From the NCBI GenBank assembly GCA_009936675.1, contig JAACDY010000020.1, positions 1-13,766 of the forward strand: 13,766 nucleotides of DNA. Direction: 5' to 3'. The notes below the pieces were generated by a model. It searched no databases. It was not told the origin of the DNA and saw only the letters and a program-made list of their open reading frames with translations. This stretch comes from Bacteroidota bacterium. Lineage in GTDB: Bacteria > Bacteroidota > Bacteroidia > Flavobacteriales > Flavobacteriaceae. How positions within the stretch are numbered: position 1 is the first letter of the stretch; each line of letters starts with the position of its first letter. Both the position numbers and the translations under genes were made by a program. Below are positions 7,326 to 13,294 of the stretch, piece after piece.

Positions 7326-8423
7326 ATGAACCGCCTACAAGCCTGCCTTTTCCTGCGTTTTATCCCTGGTTTGGGAAATATCCGATCCAGAAGGTTATGG
7401 GAGTTTTCAGAAAGTCTAGAAAACATTTTTGAGCGATCGATAGAGGATTTCCAGAGCCTTGAAGGCATAGGCACCGTTCATCTTGAGCACCTCAAAGGTT
7501 GGAAAAAGCATTCCGATCGTGTACAAAAAGCAGAAGAAAACCTCCATAAAAACAACATTAAAACCCTTTTTTTGGGAGATTCCGATTATCCCAATACCCT
7601 TGCTTTTTGTCCCGATGCGCCCTTGGTTTTGTTTTACAAGGGAAATTTCAACTTTGCCCAACGCAAGTGCATCAGCATCGTTGGTACCCGATCAGGCGAT
7701 TCCAAGGGGGAAAAGCTTTGTCGTGAGTTGGTGGCAGGACTTCAGGAGTTTGATCCCATCATCATATCTGGTTTTGCACGGGGCATTGACATCATTGCTC
7801 ACGACCAGGCGTTAAAATCCGATTTGACCACTATTGCTTGTATGGCCCACGGACTGGATCAAGTTTATCCCCCCGAACACCGGGTTTTTTCCGACAGAAT
7901 CGAGCAAGAAGGAGGGTTTATTTCTGAATTTACCACCGAGGAAAAGTTTGACCGAAAACACTTTCTTATTCTCAACCGTATCATTGCGGGTTTGTCGCAC
8001 GCCACAGTGGTCATTCAGTCCCAATCCGAAGGAGGAAGTATGATTACAGCCAACTTTGCCCACCAATATCATCGGGAACTTTTTGCCTTTCCCGGCGAAG
8101 TGGGCAATTCTCTTCATGAAGGTTGCCACGATTTGATGCGCACCCAAAAAGCCCAATTGATTACCTATGCTGAGGAACTCATCAAAGGGGTGGGTTGGCA
8201 AAGGCACCCAGAGAAAAAGGGCATTCAAAAAAAGTTATTTGTCGAACTCGATGGTGAAGAAAAAGCCATCTTTGAGTGTCTGAAAGACTTAGCCCATGAA
8301 AGCTTGGACAACAATGCCTTACAGACCCAAATTTCGGTGGGCAAAACCGCTACACTACTTCTAAAACTGGAAATGAAAGGTTGTGTTAACCCTTTACCGG
8401 GCAAGTTTTTTGAATGGGTCTAG
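7326..8423 (+). CDS. dprA: DNA-processing protein DprA (Smf)
   Basis: A 365-residue protein. DprA binds incoming single-stranded DNA during natural transformation and loads RecA on it. The N-terminal part has a helix-hairpin-helix-like region (LRFIPGLGNIRSRRLW, 10-25; LEGIGTVHLEHL, 45-56). The Rossmann-fold core shows IVGTR (118-122), SGFARGID (148-155), HGLDQVYPPEHR (175-186), NRIIAGLS (217-224), GSMITANFA (237-245) and FAFPGEVGN (253-261). The C-terminal 65 residues fit a winged-helix DprA tail. The residue before NRIIAG is Leu where many relatives have Arg. ATG at 7326 is chosen over an in-frame TTG at 7320. The stop overlaps the trpS stop in the palindrome CTAG. recA itself is also in the window, but in a separate operon. 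Confidence 0.95.
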   Translation: MNRLQACLFLRFIPGLGNIRSRRLWEFSESLENIFERSIEDFQSLEGIGTVHLEHLKGWKKHSDRVQKAEENLHKNNIKTLFLGDSDYPNTLAFCPDAPLVLFYKGNFNFAQRKCISIVGTRSGDSKGEKLCRELVAGLQEFDPIIISGFARGIDIIAHDQALKSDLTTIACMAHGLDQVYPPEHRVFSDRIEQEGGFISEFTTEEKFDRKHFLILNRIIAGLSHATVVIQSQSEGGSMITANFAHQYHRELFAFPGEVGNSLHEGCHDLMRTQKAQLITYAEELIKGVGWQRHPEKKGIQKKLFVELDGEEKAIFECLKDLAHESLDNNALQTQISVGKTATLLLKLEMKGCVNPLPGKFFEWV

Positions 8424-9388
8424 AATCCTAGCTTTCGCCTGACCCTGTGCAGCACCTCGTCGGCAATTTTACTGGCTTTTACCGCTCCTTTGGCCAAGGC
8501 CACCTCAACCTCTTCGGGATGTTCTTGGTAGTAGTTGAATTTTTCACGCTCTACTTTGAATTTTTCCACCATCAATTCGAACAGGGCCTGTTTGGCATGA
8601 CCATAGCCCATACCTCCAGCCAAATACTGTTTTTTCAGTGCTTCGACTTGAGCCGCATCCCCCAAAAGAGAATAGAGTTTGAAGACATTACAACTTTCTG
8701 GATCTTTGGGTTCTTCCATGGTTTTGCTGTCCGTTTTTATGCCCATGATCTGTTTGCGGAGCGCTTTGTCAGACAGAAAAATATTGATGATATTGTTTTT
8801 GGACTTGGACATTTTATGGCCATCGGTTCCAATGATATACTGGGTGTTCTCTTGAATTTTTTCTTTGGGCAGGACAAAAGTTTCTCCCATCTGATGATTG
8901 AATCTTGCGGCCACATCGCGTGTCATTTCCAGGTGTTGCAATTGGTCGTTTCCTACGGGGACGACTTCGGCATCATAGATCAAAATATCGGCAGCCATCA
9001 ACATGGGATAGGTAAACAATCCGGCGTTGACATCCTCCAGTTGGCTGGCCTTATCTTTAAAAGAATGTGCCAAGGTGAGTCTTTGGTAGGGGAAAAAACA
9101 ACTGAGGAACCAGGCCAATTCGGTGACCTGACTCACATCGCTTTGGCGATAAAAAACGGTTTTTTCTACATCCAGTCCACAAGCCAACCAAGCGGCGGCC
9201 GTGGCAAAAGTATTTTTGGACAATTGCTCCCCTTGTTTGATCTGAGTGATGGAGTGGAGGTCGGCGATAAATAAAAAAGAGTCATTATTGGGCGTATTCG
9301 CCATTTCGATGGCCGGAAGCACTGCTCCCAATAAATTGCCCAAATGAGGCACGCCTGTCGATTGTACTCCGGTCAAAATTCTTGCCAT
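8420..9388 (-). CDS. trpS: Tryptophanyl-tRNA synthetase
   Basis: A class I aminoacyl-tRNA synthetase of 322 residues that charges tRNA-Trp with tryptophan in the cytoplasm. The start MARILTGVQSTGVPHLGN places the HIGH-like element (PHLGN) at 14-18. KMSKS is at 192-196. Typical TrpRS blocks lie between, including FTYPMLMAADILIYDA (125-140) and VPVGNDQLQHLEMTRD (143-158), which shape the Trp and ATP pockets. Length is normal for the bacterial enzyme. An in-frame upstream TTG at 9442 was rejected because it would add 18 residues not seen in the family and would start upstream of the promoter. Promoter: 9413-9443. The 3' end overlaps that of dprA by 4 bases. Confidence 0.97.
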   Translation of the reverse strand: MARILTGVQSTGVPHLGNLLGAVLPAIEMANTPNNDSFLFIADLHSITQIKQGEQLSKNTFATAAAWLACGLDVEKTVFYRQSDVSQVTELAWFLSCFFPYQRLTLAHSFKDKASQLEDVNAGLFTYPMLMAADILIYDAEVVPVGNDQLQHLEMTRDVAARFNHQMGETFVLPKEKIQENTQYIIGTDGHKMSKSKNNIINIFLSDKALRKQIMGIKTDSKTMEEPKDPESCNVFKLYSLLGDAAQVEALKKQYLAGGMGYGHAKQALFELMVEKFKVEREKFNYYQEHPEEVEVALAKGAVKASKIADEVLHRVRRKLGF

Positions 9389-9412
9389 AAAGCGGAGGTC
9401 ATTGATTCCCTG

Positions 9413-9443
9413 CAAAGATATTTTTTTTCGACGGTTGCACAAA
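9413..9443 (-). promoter_or_regulatory. trpS promoter (Bacteroidota consensus)
   Basis: On the reverse strand TTTG (9443-9440), a 19-base spacer and TATCTTTG (9420-9413) match the Bacteroidota housekeeping promoter TTTG-N19-TAnnTTTG at every fixed position. The expected transcription start is near 9406, giving a leader of about 18 bases before the trpS ATG at 9388. This is the clearest promoter in the window and also supports the chosen trpS start. Confidence 0.7.
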
Positions 9444-9461
9444 GTTTGCCCGATTTCCTTA

Positions 9462-9490
9462 TTGCTCCATTTTAAGAAAGTGTATTTTTA
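9462..9490 (+). promoter_or_regulatory. Candidate promoter of the acyltransferase gene
   Basis: TTG (9462-9464), 18 bases, then TATTTTTA (9483-9490), which matches TAnnTTTG except for the last base. The ATG of the acyltransferase is only 7 bases downstream, so the message would be leaderless or nearly so. The element lies back to back with the trpS promoter. Confidence 0.35.
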
Positions 9491-9497
9491 CTTATCT

Positions 9498-10277
9498 ATG
9501 AAGTTTTTACTTGTACTATGGAGGGTGTGGTTCTATTTTATTTCCTCCATCTTGGTGGTGCTGATGTTCCCTTTATTGGCCCTTTTATTGATTTTCCCTA
9601 ACGGCTACCGTCCTTTTTTTTGGATCGCGCGCAATGTCTGGTCACGTCTGGTATTGTTGGGCATGGGTTTTAGGATGAAAAAAGTATTCAAAACAAGCTT
9701 GGATCCCAAAAAGAGTTATCTGTTGGTGGCCAATCACTCTAGTTATATAGACATCATGCTCATGTTTGCGGCTGCTCCCAATCCCTTTGTGTTTGTGGGG
9801 AAAAAGGAACTGGTCAAGATTCCCTTTTTTGGTTATCTCTACAAGCGGGCGGCGATTATGGTAGACCGCAGCAGTTCCAAAAGTCGTTATGGAGTTTATG
9901 GCCGGGCCAGAAAGGTTTTGGACAAGGGATATAGCGTTTGTATTTTTCCCGAGAAGGACTATGTGGATGAAAGCATTTTACTCAATCCTTTTAAAAAGGG
10001 TGCTTTTAGGATTGCGGTCGAACATCAATTGCCCATTTGTCCTATGGTTTTTTTGGACTGTAAAAGAAAATTTCCTTGGTACACCACCCACGGCTATCCG
10101 GGAATACTTCGTGTTGACATACATCCGCCTTTGCCTACGGCTGGACTTACGGAAAGCCATATTCCTGAGTTACAACAAAAGACCTACGACCTTATCCATT
10201 CCGAATTGGTTAACGACCCCCAACAAAAAGCGATGGAGGCCATTGAGGTTTGGAAAAAACACACCCGAGTTGGTTAG
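9498..10277 (+). CDS. 1-acyl-sn-glycerol-3-phosphate acyltransferase (PlsC-like)
   Basis: A 259-residue lysophospholipid acyltransferase, expected to add the second acyl chain to lysophosphatidate at the inner membrane in phospholipid synthesis. An N-terminal hydrophobic segment (about 4-33) anchors it. Motif I is NHSSYID (79-85) with catalytic H80 and D85. Motif II resembles GKKELVKIPFFGYLYKRAAI (101-120), ending in MVDRSS. Motif III, usually FPEGTR, reads FPEKDY (150-155), a clear departure. Motif IV is PICPMVFLD. The ATG at 9498 gives a typical start (MKFLLVLWRV); an open frame back to 9402 would run through the trpS promoter and is rejected. The altered motif III leaves the acceptor uncertain, and another lysolipid or an ornithine/glycine lipid is possible. 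Its stop overlaps that of the convergent pabC-like gene. Confidence 0.85.
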   Translation: MKFLLVLWRVWFYFISSILVVLMFPLLALLLIFPNGYRPFFWIARNVWSRLVLLGMGFRMKKVFKTSLDPKKSYLLVANHSSYIDIMLMFAAAPNPFVFVGKKELVKIPFFGYLYKRAAIMVDRSSSKSRYGVYGRARKVLDKGYSVCIFPEKDYVDESILLNPFKKGAFRIAVEHQLPICPMVFLDCKRKFPWYTTHGYPGILRVDIHPPLPTAGLTESHIPELQQKTYDLIHSELVNDPQQKAMEAIEVWKKHTRVG

Positions 10278-10870
10278 TACACCAATGCGTTTATGGGTAT
10301 GATCGCTTGATCCATGTCCCGCAAGGCGTTGATCAGTTTGAGTCCTTGAAATTTTTTAAGGTCATCCACCCCCAGTGGGGCTTGCTTGATGATTTTCTGA
10401 TCCAGCAGTCGCGCACGACAGGTACCTTTGAGCAAAGGCAAGTGAGGGGTCCACCAGTCCTTACCGTCAAAAAACACCACATTGGCATAGGAACTGTCGG
10501 TGATGCTTCCCTTTCGAACGATCAACACATCGTCGCAATCCTCTCTTTGGGCAAACAGGGCTTCTAGTTTTTCTCGTTTACTATATTTATGCGTGTAATC
10601 CAATGTTTCGGTATGAACCAATCGGAGGCTTTGGATGTCTTGCATTTGGTAGTGTTGAAAATCGAGTTTACGGCTGTTTTCGTTGTATAGAATTTTTAGT
10701 TTGACCCTGCCTTTGCAGAATTTAGGGGGAATGTTTAGAGATTCCAAAAGGTCGAAAGTCGGGACTTTTCCAAAATAGTTTTGAAAGGCTTTTTCAAAGC
10801 GCAATCGATGCCATTGGCCGTGGAGGAGTTGACCGTCTTGGATGCAAAGGGATTCAAACAACGGGTACAT
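10274..10870 (-). CDS. pabC: Class IV aminotransferase, probable aminodeoxychorismate lyase
   Basis: A 198-residue PLP-dependent fold type IV protein. The likely PLP lysine is K95 in DYTHKYSKRE, and the C-terminal half carries CDDVLIVRKGSITDSSYANV and LLKGTCRARLL, the usual class IV core. Its start lies inside the end of pabB (17-base overlap), so the assignment as 4-amino-4-deoxychorismate lyase, which converts ADC to p-aminobenzoate and pyruvate, rests mainly on that neighbour. It is shorter than E. coli PabC (about 270 residues), as is common in compact Bacteroidota members. ITDSS replaces the more usual VTEGS-type motif. A branched-chain or D-amino-acid aminotransferase is less likely because of the length and context. 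Confidence 0.8.
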   Translation of the reverse strand: MYPLFESLCIQDGQLLHGQWHRLRFEKAFQNYFGKVPTFDLLESLNIPPKFCKGRVKLKILYNENSRKLDFQHYQMQDIQSLRLVHTETLDYTHKYSKREKLEALFAQREDCDDVLIVRKGSITDSSYANVVFFDGKDWWTPHLPLLKGTCRARLLDQKIIKQAPLGVDDLKKFQGLKLINALRDMDQAIIPINALVY

Positions 10871-11846
10871 AAATCTTTTCTATGAGTTCGTTGTATTCGG
10901 ATTCTAGATCACTGAGGAAGGTGATGCCTCCACCACTTCGGTAGATCAGTTGGCCATCATTTTTTTCGAGATAGCGGATGTTGACCGCACTGTCGAGGTT
11001 TTCTCCGTCAAAATAGCCAAAAATGCCGCTGTAATAGCCCCGTGGGCCTTGTTCTATCTCTTGAATGATGGAAACGGTTTTGGCTTTGGGAGCCCCGCAG
11101 ATGGAACCTGCTGGGAGCATGCCTAGGAGGATATCGGGCAATTGGTTTTTCCAATCGGGGGAGAGCTTGCCGCGAATTTCGGAACTGGTGTGGTAGATTT
11201 CGTTTTTTTGAGTTTTGATCTTATTGAGGTAGCGGAAGCGGGTTACCTCGACCTCTTTGGCGACTTTGGACAGGTCGTTGCGGATCAAATCCACGATGGT
11301 ATTGTGTTCGTTGATCTCCTTGGGGTCGGTTTGCAGCAGGGTTTTGGCATTGGGTTGTTGGGCATCGATGGTGCCTTTCATGGGGTAGGAGTAGATGTAA
11401 CCGTCTTTGATTTTGACAAAACACTCGGGCGAATAGATTACGAATTGATCTTGTGAAAGGAGTTTGTAGGGTGCTTTGGCCCAGTGAAAAACATCTTCCA
11501 AATCCAGAGGGGTTTGGATGAGCGAGGGGAAGGTGAGGTTGAGCAAAAAGGTATTGCCTTGATAGATTTCGTCAACAACCTTTTGATAGGCCTTGGCATA
11601 GATACTTTTGGGAACGGGCGCTATGGACAGCGGAGCGGGCGTGGGTTTTCGGTCTTGGGGATGGAAATTCCGAAAGCCTTTGACTTCAAATTGGAACCCT
11701 AGTTTTTGGGCCTCTTCCAAAGGACAGACCATGGGTTTTTGTAGTTCGAAATCGATCAGAAAAAAAAAGGGCCTTTGGGCAGCGGCCAAGGACGACAATT
11801 TTTCTTTAAATGCTGAAAGATCCAACTCTTTTGCTCGGGGATTCAA
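10854..11846 (-). CDS. pabB: Aminodeoxychorismate synthase component I
   Basis: A 330-residue chorismate-binding enzyme of the PabB/TrpE family. It aminates chorismate to 4-amino-4-deoxychorismate, the first step toward p-aminobenzoate and folate. The Lys in SYPMKGT (K157) is the PabB mark; anthranilate synthases have Ala there. DLIRNDLSKVA (186-196), PAGSICGAPK (245-254) and SGGGITFLSDLESEYNEL (304-321) form the chorismate and magnesium site. The N-terminal domain is short (about 80 residues). The start is TTG at 11846, 7 bases after the recA stop; no ATG is available before an in-frame stop upstream. No glutamine amidotransferase subunit (PabA) is nearby, so ammonia must come from a subunit encoded elsewhere. 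Together with pabC downstream it forms a folate pair behind recA. Confidence 0.9.
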   Translation of the reverse strand: MNPRAKELDLSAFKEKLSSLAAAQRPFFFLIDFELQKPMVCPLEEAQKLGFQFEVKGFRNFHPQDRKPTPAPLSIAPVPKSIYAKAYQKVVDEIYQGNTFLLNLTFPSLIQTPLDLEDVFHWAKAPYKLLSQDQFVIYSPECFVKIKDGYIYSYPMKGTIDAQQPNAKTLLQTDPKEINEHNTIVDLIRNDLSKVAKEVEVTRFRYLNKIKTQKNEIYHTSSEIRGKLSPDWKNQLPDILLGMLPAGSICGAPKAKTVSIIQEIEQGPRGYYSGIFGYFDGENLDSAVNIRYLEKNDGQLIYRSGGGITFLSDLESEYNELIEKIYVPVV

Positions 11847-11853
11847 GAATGAA

Positions 11854-12858
11854 TTATTCTAAGGCTTTGACGGTGTCCATGATTTTGGTTTCCAACTCTT
11901 CCATCAGTTCGATGTTGTCTTCCAACAGGGCTTTTACCGCATCGCGTCCCTGGCCCAATTTGGTATCGCCATAGCTGAACCAAGAACCGGATTTTTTGAT
12001 GATTTCGTAGTTGACCCCTAGGTCAATGATCTCTCCCATTTTGGAGATACCTTCGCCATACATGATGTCGAACTCGGTGGTACGGAAAGGGGGTGCCACT
12101 TTGTTCTTCACGACTTTGACCCGGGTTTTGTTTCCCATTACTTCGGCATCACCGCTTTTGATTTGGGTAGAACGACGGATGTCCAAACGGACGGAGGCGT
12201 AGAACTTGAGGGCGTTTCCTCCGGTGGTGGTTTCGGGATTGCCAAACATGACCCCGATTTTTTCGCGCAGCTGGTTGATGAAGAAAACGGTACAATTGGT
12301 TTTGCTGATGGAGGCGGTGAGTTTCCGCAGTGCCTGTGACATCAGTCGGGCGTGGAGTCCCATTTTGGAGTCGCCCATTTCCCCTTCGATCTCGCTTTTG
12401 GGAGTAAGTGCGGCCACGGAGTCCACCACTACTATGTCGATGGCACCGGAACGGATGAGGTTGTCCGCAATTTCGAGGGCTTGCTCTCCGTGATCGGGTT
12501 GGGAGATGATCAGCTCGCTGACGTCTATCCCCAGTTTTTCGGCATAAAAACGATCAAAGGCATGTTCGGCATCGATAAAAGCGGCGATACCTCCAGCCTT
12601 TTGGCATTCGGCAATGGCATGCAGGGTCAAAGTGGTTTTACCCGAAGATTCTGGGCCGTAGATCTCGACCACCCGACCGCGGGGATAACCCCCTACGCCT
12701 AAGGCCAAATCCAAACCGATGGATCCCGATGAAATGGCCTCCACTTCCTCAACCGCTTCATCACCCAGTTTCATTACGGCGCCTTTGCCGTAGGTCTTGT
12801 CCAGCTTGTCCAGTGTCAGCTGTAATGCTTTCTTTTTTGCTTCATTTGCGTCTGCCAT
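11854..12858 (-). CDS. recA: Recombinase RecA
   Basis: A 334-residue RecA, the ATP-dependent strand-exchange protein of homologous recombination and DNA repair. Walker A is GPESSGKT (68-75). IDIVVVDSVAAL is the Walker B region, and NQLREKIGVMFGNPETTTGG covers the loop L2 region and its preceding strand. The C-terminal part (FDIMYGEGISKMGEIIDLGV; GSWFSYGDTKLGQGRD) is canonical. The start MADANEAKKKAL at 12858 is typical; an in-frame TTG at 12906 would add 16 untypical residues. GAGG lies 3 bases before the ATG. The gene is followed after 7 bases by pabB on the same strand, so the three genes 12858-10274 are probably one transcript. No exact TAnnTTTG promoter is seen upstream. Confidence 0.98.
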   Translation of the reverse strand: MADANEAKKKALQLTLDKLDKTYGKGAVMKLGDEAVEEVEAISSGSIGLDLALGVGGYPRGRVVEIYGPESSGKTTLTLHAIAECQKAGGIAAFIDAEHAFDRFYAEKLGIDVSELIISQPDHGEQALEIADNLIRSGAIDIVVVDSVAALTPKSEIEGEMGDSKMGLHARLMSQALRKLTASISKTNCTVFFINQLREKIGVMFGNPETTTGGNALKFYASVRLDIRRSTQIKSGDAEVMGNKTRVKVVKNKVAPPFRTTEFDIMYGEGISKMGEIIDLGVNYEIIKKSGSWFSYGDTKLGQGRDAVKALLEDNIELMEELETKIMDTVKALE

Positions 12859-12991
12859 AATCCTCTTTTTTTTAACGAATTTACTATTTCTAATGCTGGG
12901 GGACAATAGGGGTACTAAAGGATTATTAACAATATCAGCGCAATTTTTATATATTTTATTCCATTAAACCTCATTTGTGTACCATTACCGT
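12859..12991. other. AT-rich region between recA and the repeat block; possible array leader
   Basis: This stretch serves as the recA upstream region on the reverse strand and, in the other direction, as the only possible leader of the repeat block that starts at 12992. It holds no open frame of note. On the forward strand TATATTTT (12950-12957) is one base from TAnnTTTG, but no TTTG lies at the right distance. A third repeat copy was looked for at the 66-base period (12926-12961) and not found. Confidence 0.35.
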
Positions 12992-13093
12992 GTTGTAAAT
13001 GGCTTTCAGATCGTATTTTAGTACAACATTTCTCTTGGATTTAACCCGTTTACCCGTGTTGTGATTAGCTTTCAAACTGTATTTTAGTAGTTT
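12992..13093 (+). CRISPR. Minimal type II-like CRISPR array: two repeats, one spacer
   Basis: Repeat 1 is 12992-13027 (36 bases, begins GTTGT, ends ACAAC). Repeat 2 is 13058-13093 (36 bases, begins GTTGTGATTAGC, ends TAGTAGTTT). They agree at 26 of 36 positions, with the shared cores GCTTTCA and GTATTTTAGTA, and four of the ten differences are the last four bases. The spacer is 13028-13057 (30 bases). A 36-base repeat with a 30-base spacer and GTTGT/ACAAC ends is the standard geometry of type II arrays in Bacteroidota. The strand is set by the anti-repeat downstream, which pairs with the repeat's 5' half. Caveats: only two divergent repeats exist, and both are preceded by a similar TTACC(C)GT, so a plain tandem duplication is not excluded. 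No cas gene is in the window. Confidence 0.6.
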
Positions 13094-13114
13094 AAAAGGG
13101 TATGAGTCTCTTTG
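13084..13114 (+). promoter_or_regulatory. Candidate promoter for the tracr-like RNA
   Basis: TTAG (13084-13087), 19 bases, then TCTCTTTG (13107-13114). Each element is one base off the Bacteroidota consensus TTTG-N19-TAnnTTTG, and the spacing is exactly that of the trpS promoter. It would start a transcript near 13121, about 26 bases before the anti-repeat. It lies within the end of repeat 2 and the following hairpin, so coincidence is possible. Confidence 0.3.
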
Positions 13115-13130
13115 AGGCTGATACTTTTTT
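13094..13130 (+). terminator. Long hairpin with T-run directly after repeat 2
   Basis: The left arm AAAAGGGTATGAGTCTC (13094-13110), the loop TTT and the right arm GAGGCTGATACTTTTTT (13114-13130) pair over 17 positions with one G-G mismatch and a few G-T wobbles. The T-run favours termination of forward transcription from the array; the A-run on the left gives a weaker signal in the reverse direction. In an unterminated transcript the same hairpin would sit between repeat and anti-repeat. Confidence 0.6.
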
Positions 13131-13221
13131 TATTTATATTCATAACGAAGCTAATCACAATAAGTATTAAATTCCGTTGTGAAAACATTAAGCCGCCTAG
13201 TCTTTCTCCGGGGGATTTTTT
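13121..13221 (+). ncRNA. tracrRNA-like RNA with anti-repeat
   Basis: Bases 13147-13161 (GAAGCTAATCACAAT) can pair without a gap with bases 1-15 of repeat 2 (13058-13072): 13 Watson-Crick pairs with a G-U pair at each end. After an internal loop a short upper stem (TG and AT steps) can follow. The anti-repeat runs straight into AAG, then TTCCGTTGTGAAAAC (13172-13186), the same order as the AAUAAG...CCGUU stretch of the S. pyogenes Cas9 tracrRNA. It then passes to CCGCC, a weak TCTTTC/GGGGGA stem and a T-run ending at 13221. Repeat 1 pairs less well (two mismatches). The 5' end is a guess. In the known role a tracrRNA pairs with crRNA and is held by Cas9; here no Cas9 is in sight. A coincidental inverted repeat is the alternative, but 13 consecutive complementary bases in the correct half and polarity make it unlikely. 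Confidence 0.6.
13201..13221 (+). terminator. Weak hairpin and T-run ending the tracr-like RNA
   Basis: TCTTTC (13201-13206) can pair with GGGGGA (13210-13215) around a 3-base loop, with three G-T wobbles, followed by six T. CCGCC at 13193-13197 offers a competing pairing with the G-run. It is a poor terminator on its own, but it lies where a tracrRNA should end and abuts the original end of the convergent HIRAN frame. Confidence 0.35.
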
Positions 13222-13294
13222 ATTTCTTTTTATTCTTTTTGACCTTTAAACAAATCTCAATCCTTTCAAACATGGGATTGTCTTGGTATAGGGA

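Noticed and set aside
8447..9274. Long forward open frame of 275 codons within trpS
   Set aside because: It is antisense to a gene with all TrpRS motifs and has no recognisable domain; a shadow frame.
9389..9442. Extended trpS start at TTG 9442
   Set aside because: It adds 18 residues before a canonical TrpRS start and lies upstream of the consensus promoter.
9402..9497. N-terminal extension of the acyltransferase frame back to 9402
   Set aside because: It runs through the trpS promoter on the opposite strand, and the added residues do not resemble the family; ATG at 9498 gives a typical anchor.
12859..12906. Extended recA start at TTG 12906
   Set aside because: The extra 16 residues are not typical, and MADANEAKKKAL with GAGG just before it is the expected start.
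12926..12961. A third repeat copy one 66-base period upstream of repeat 1
   Set aside because: Only a chance TATTTTA match is present; the termini and the GCTTTCA core are absent.
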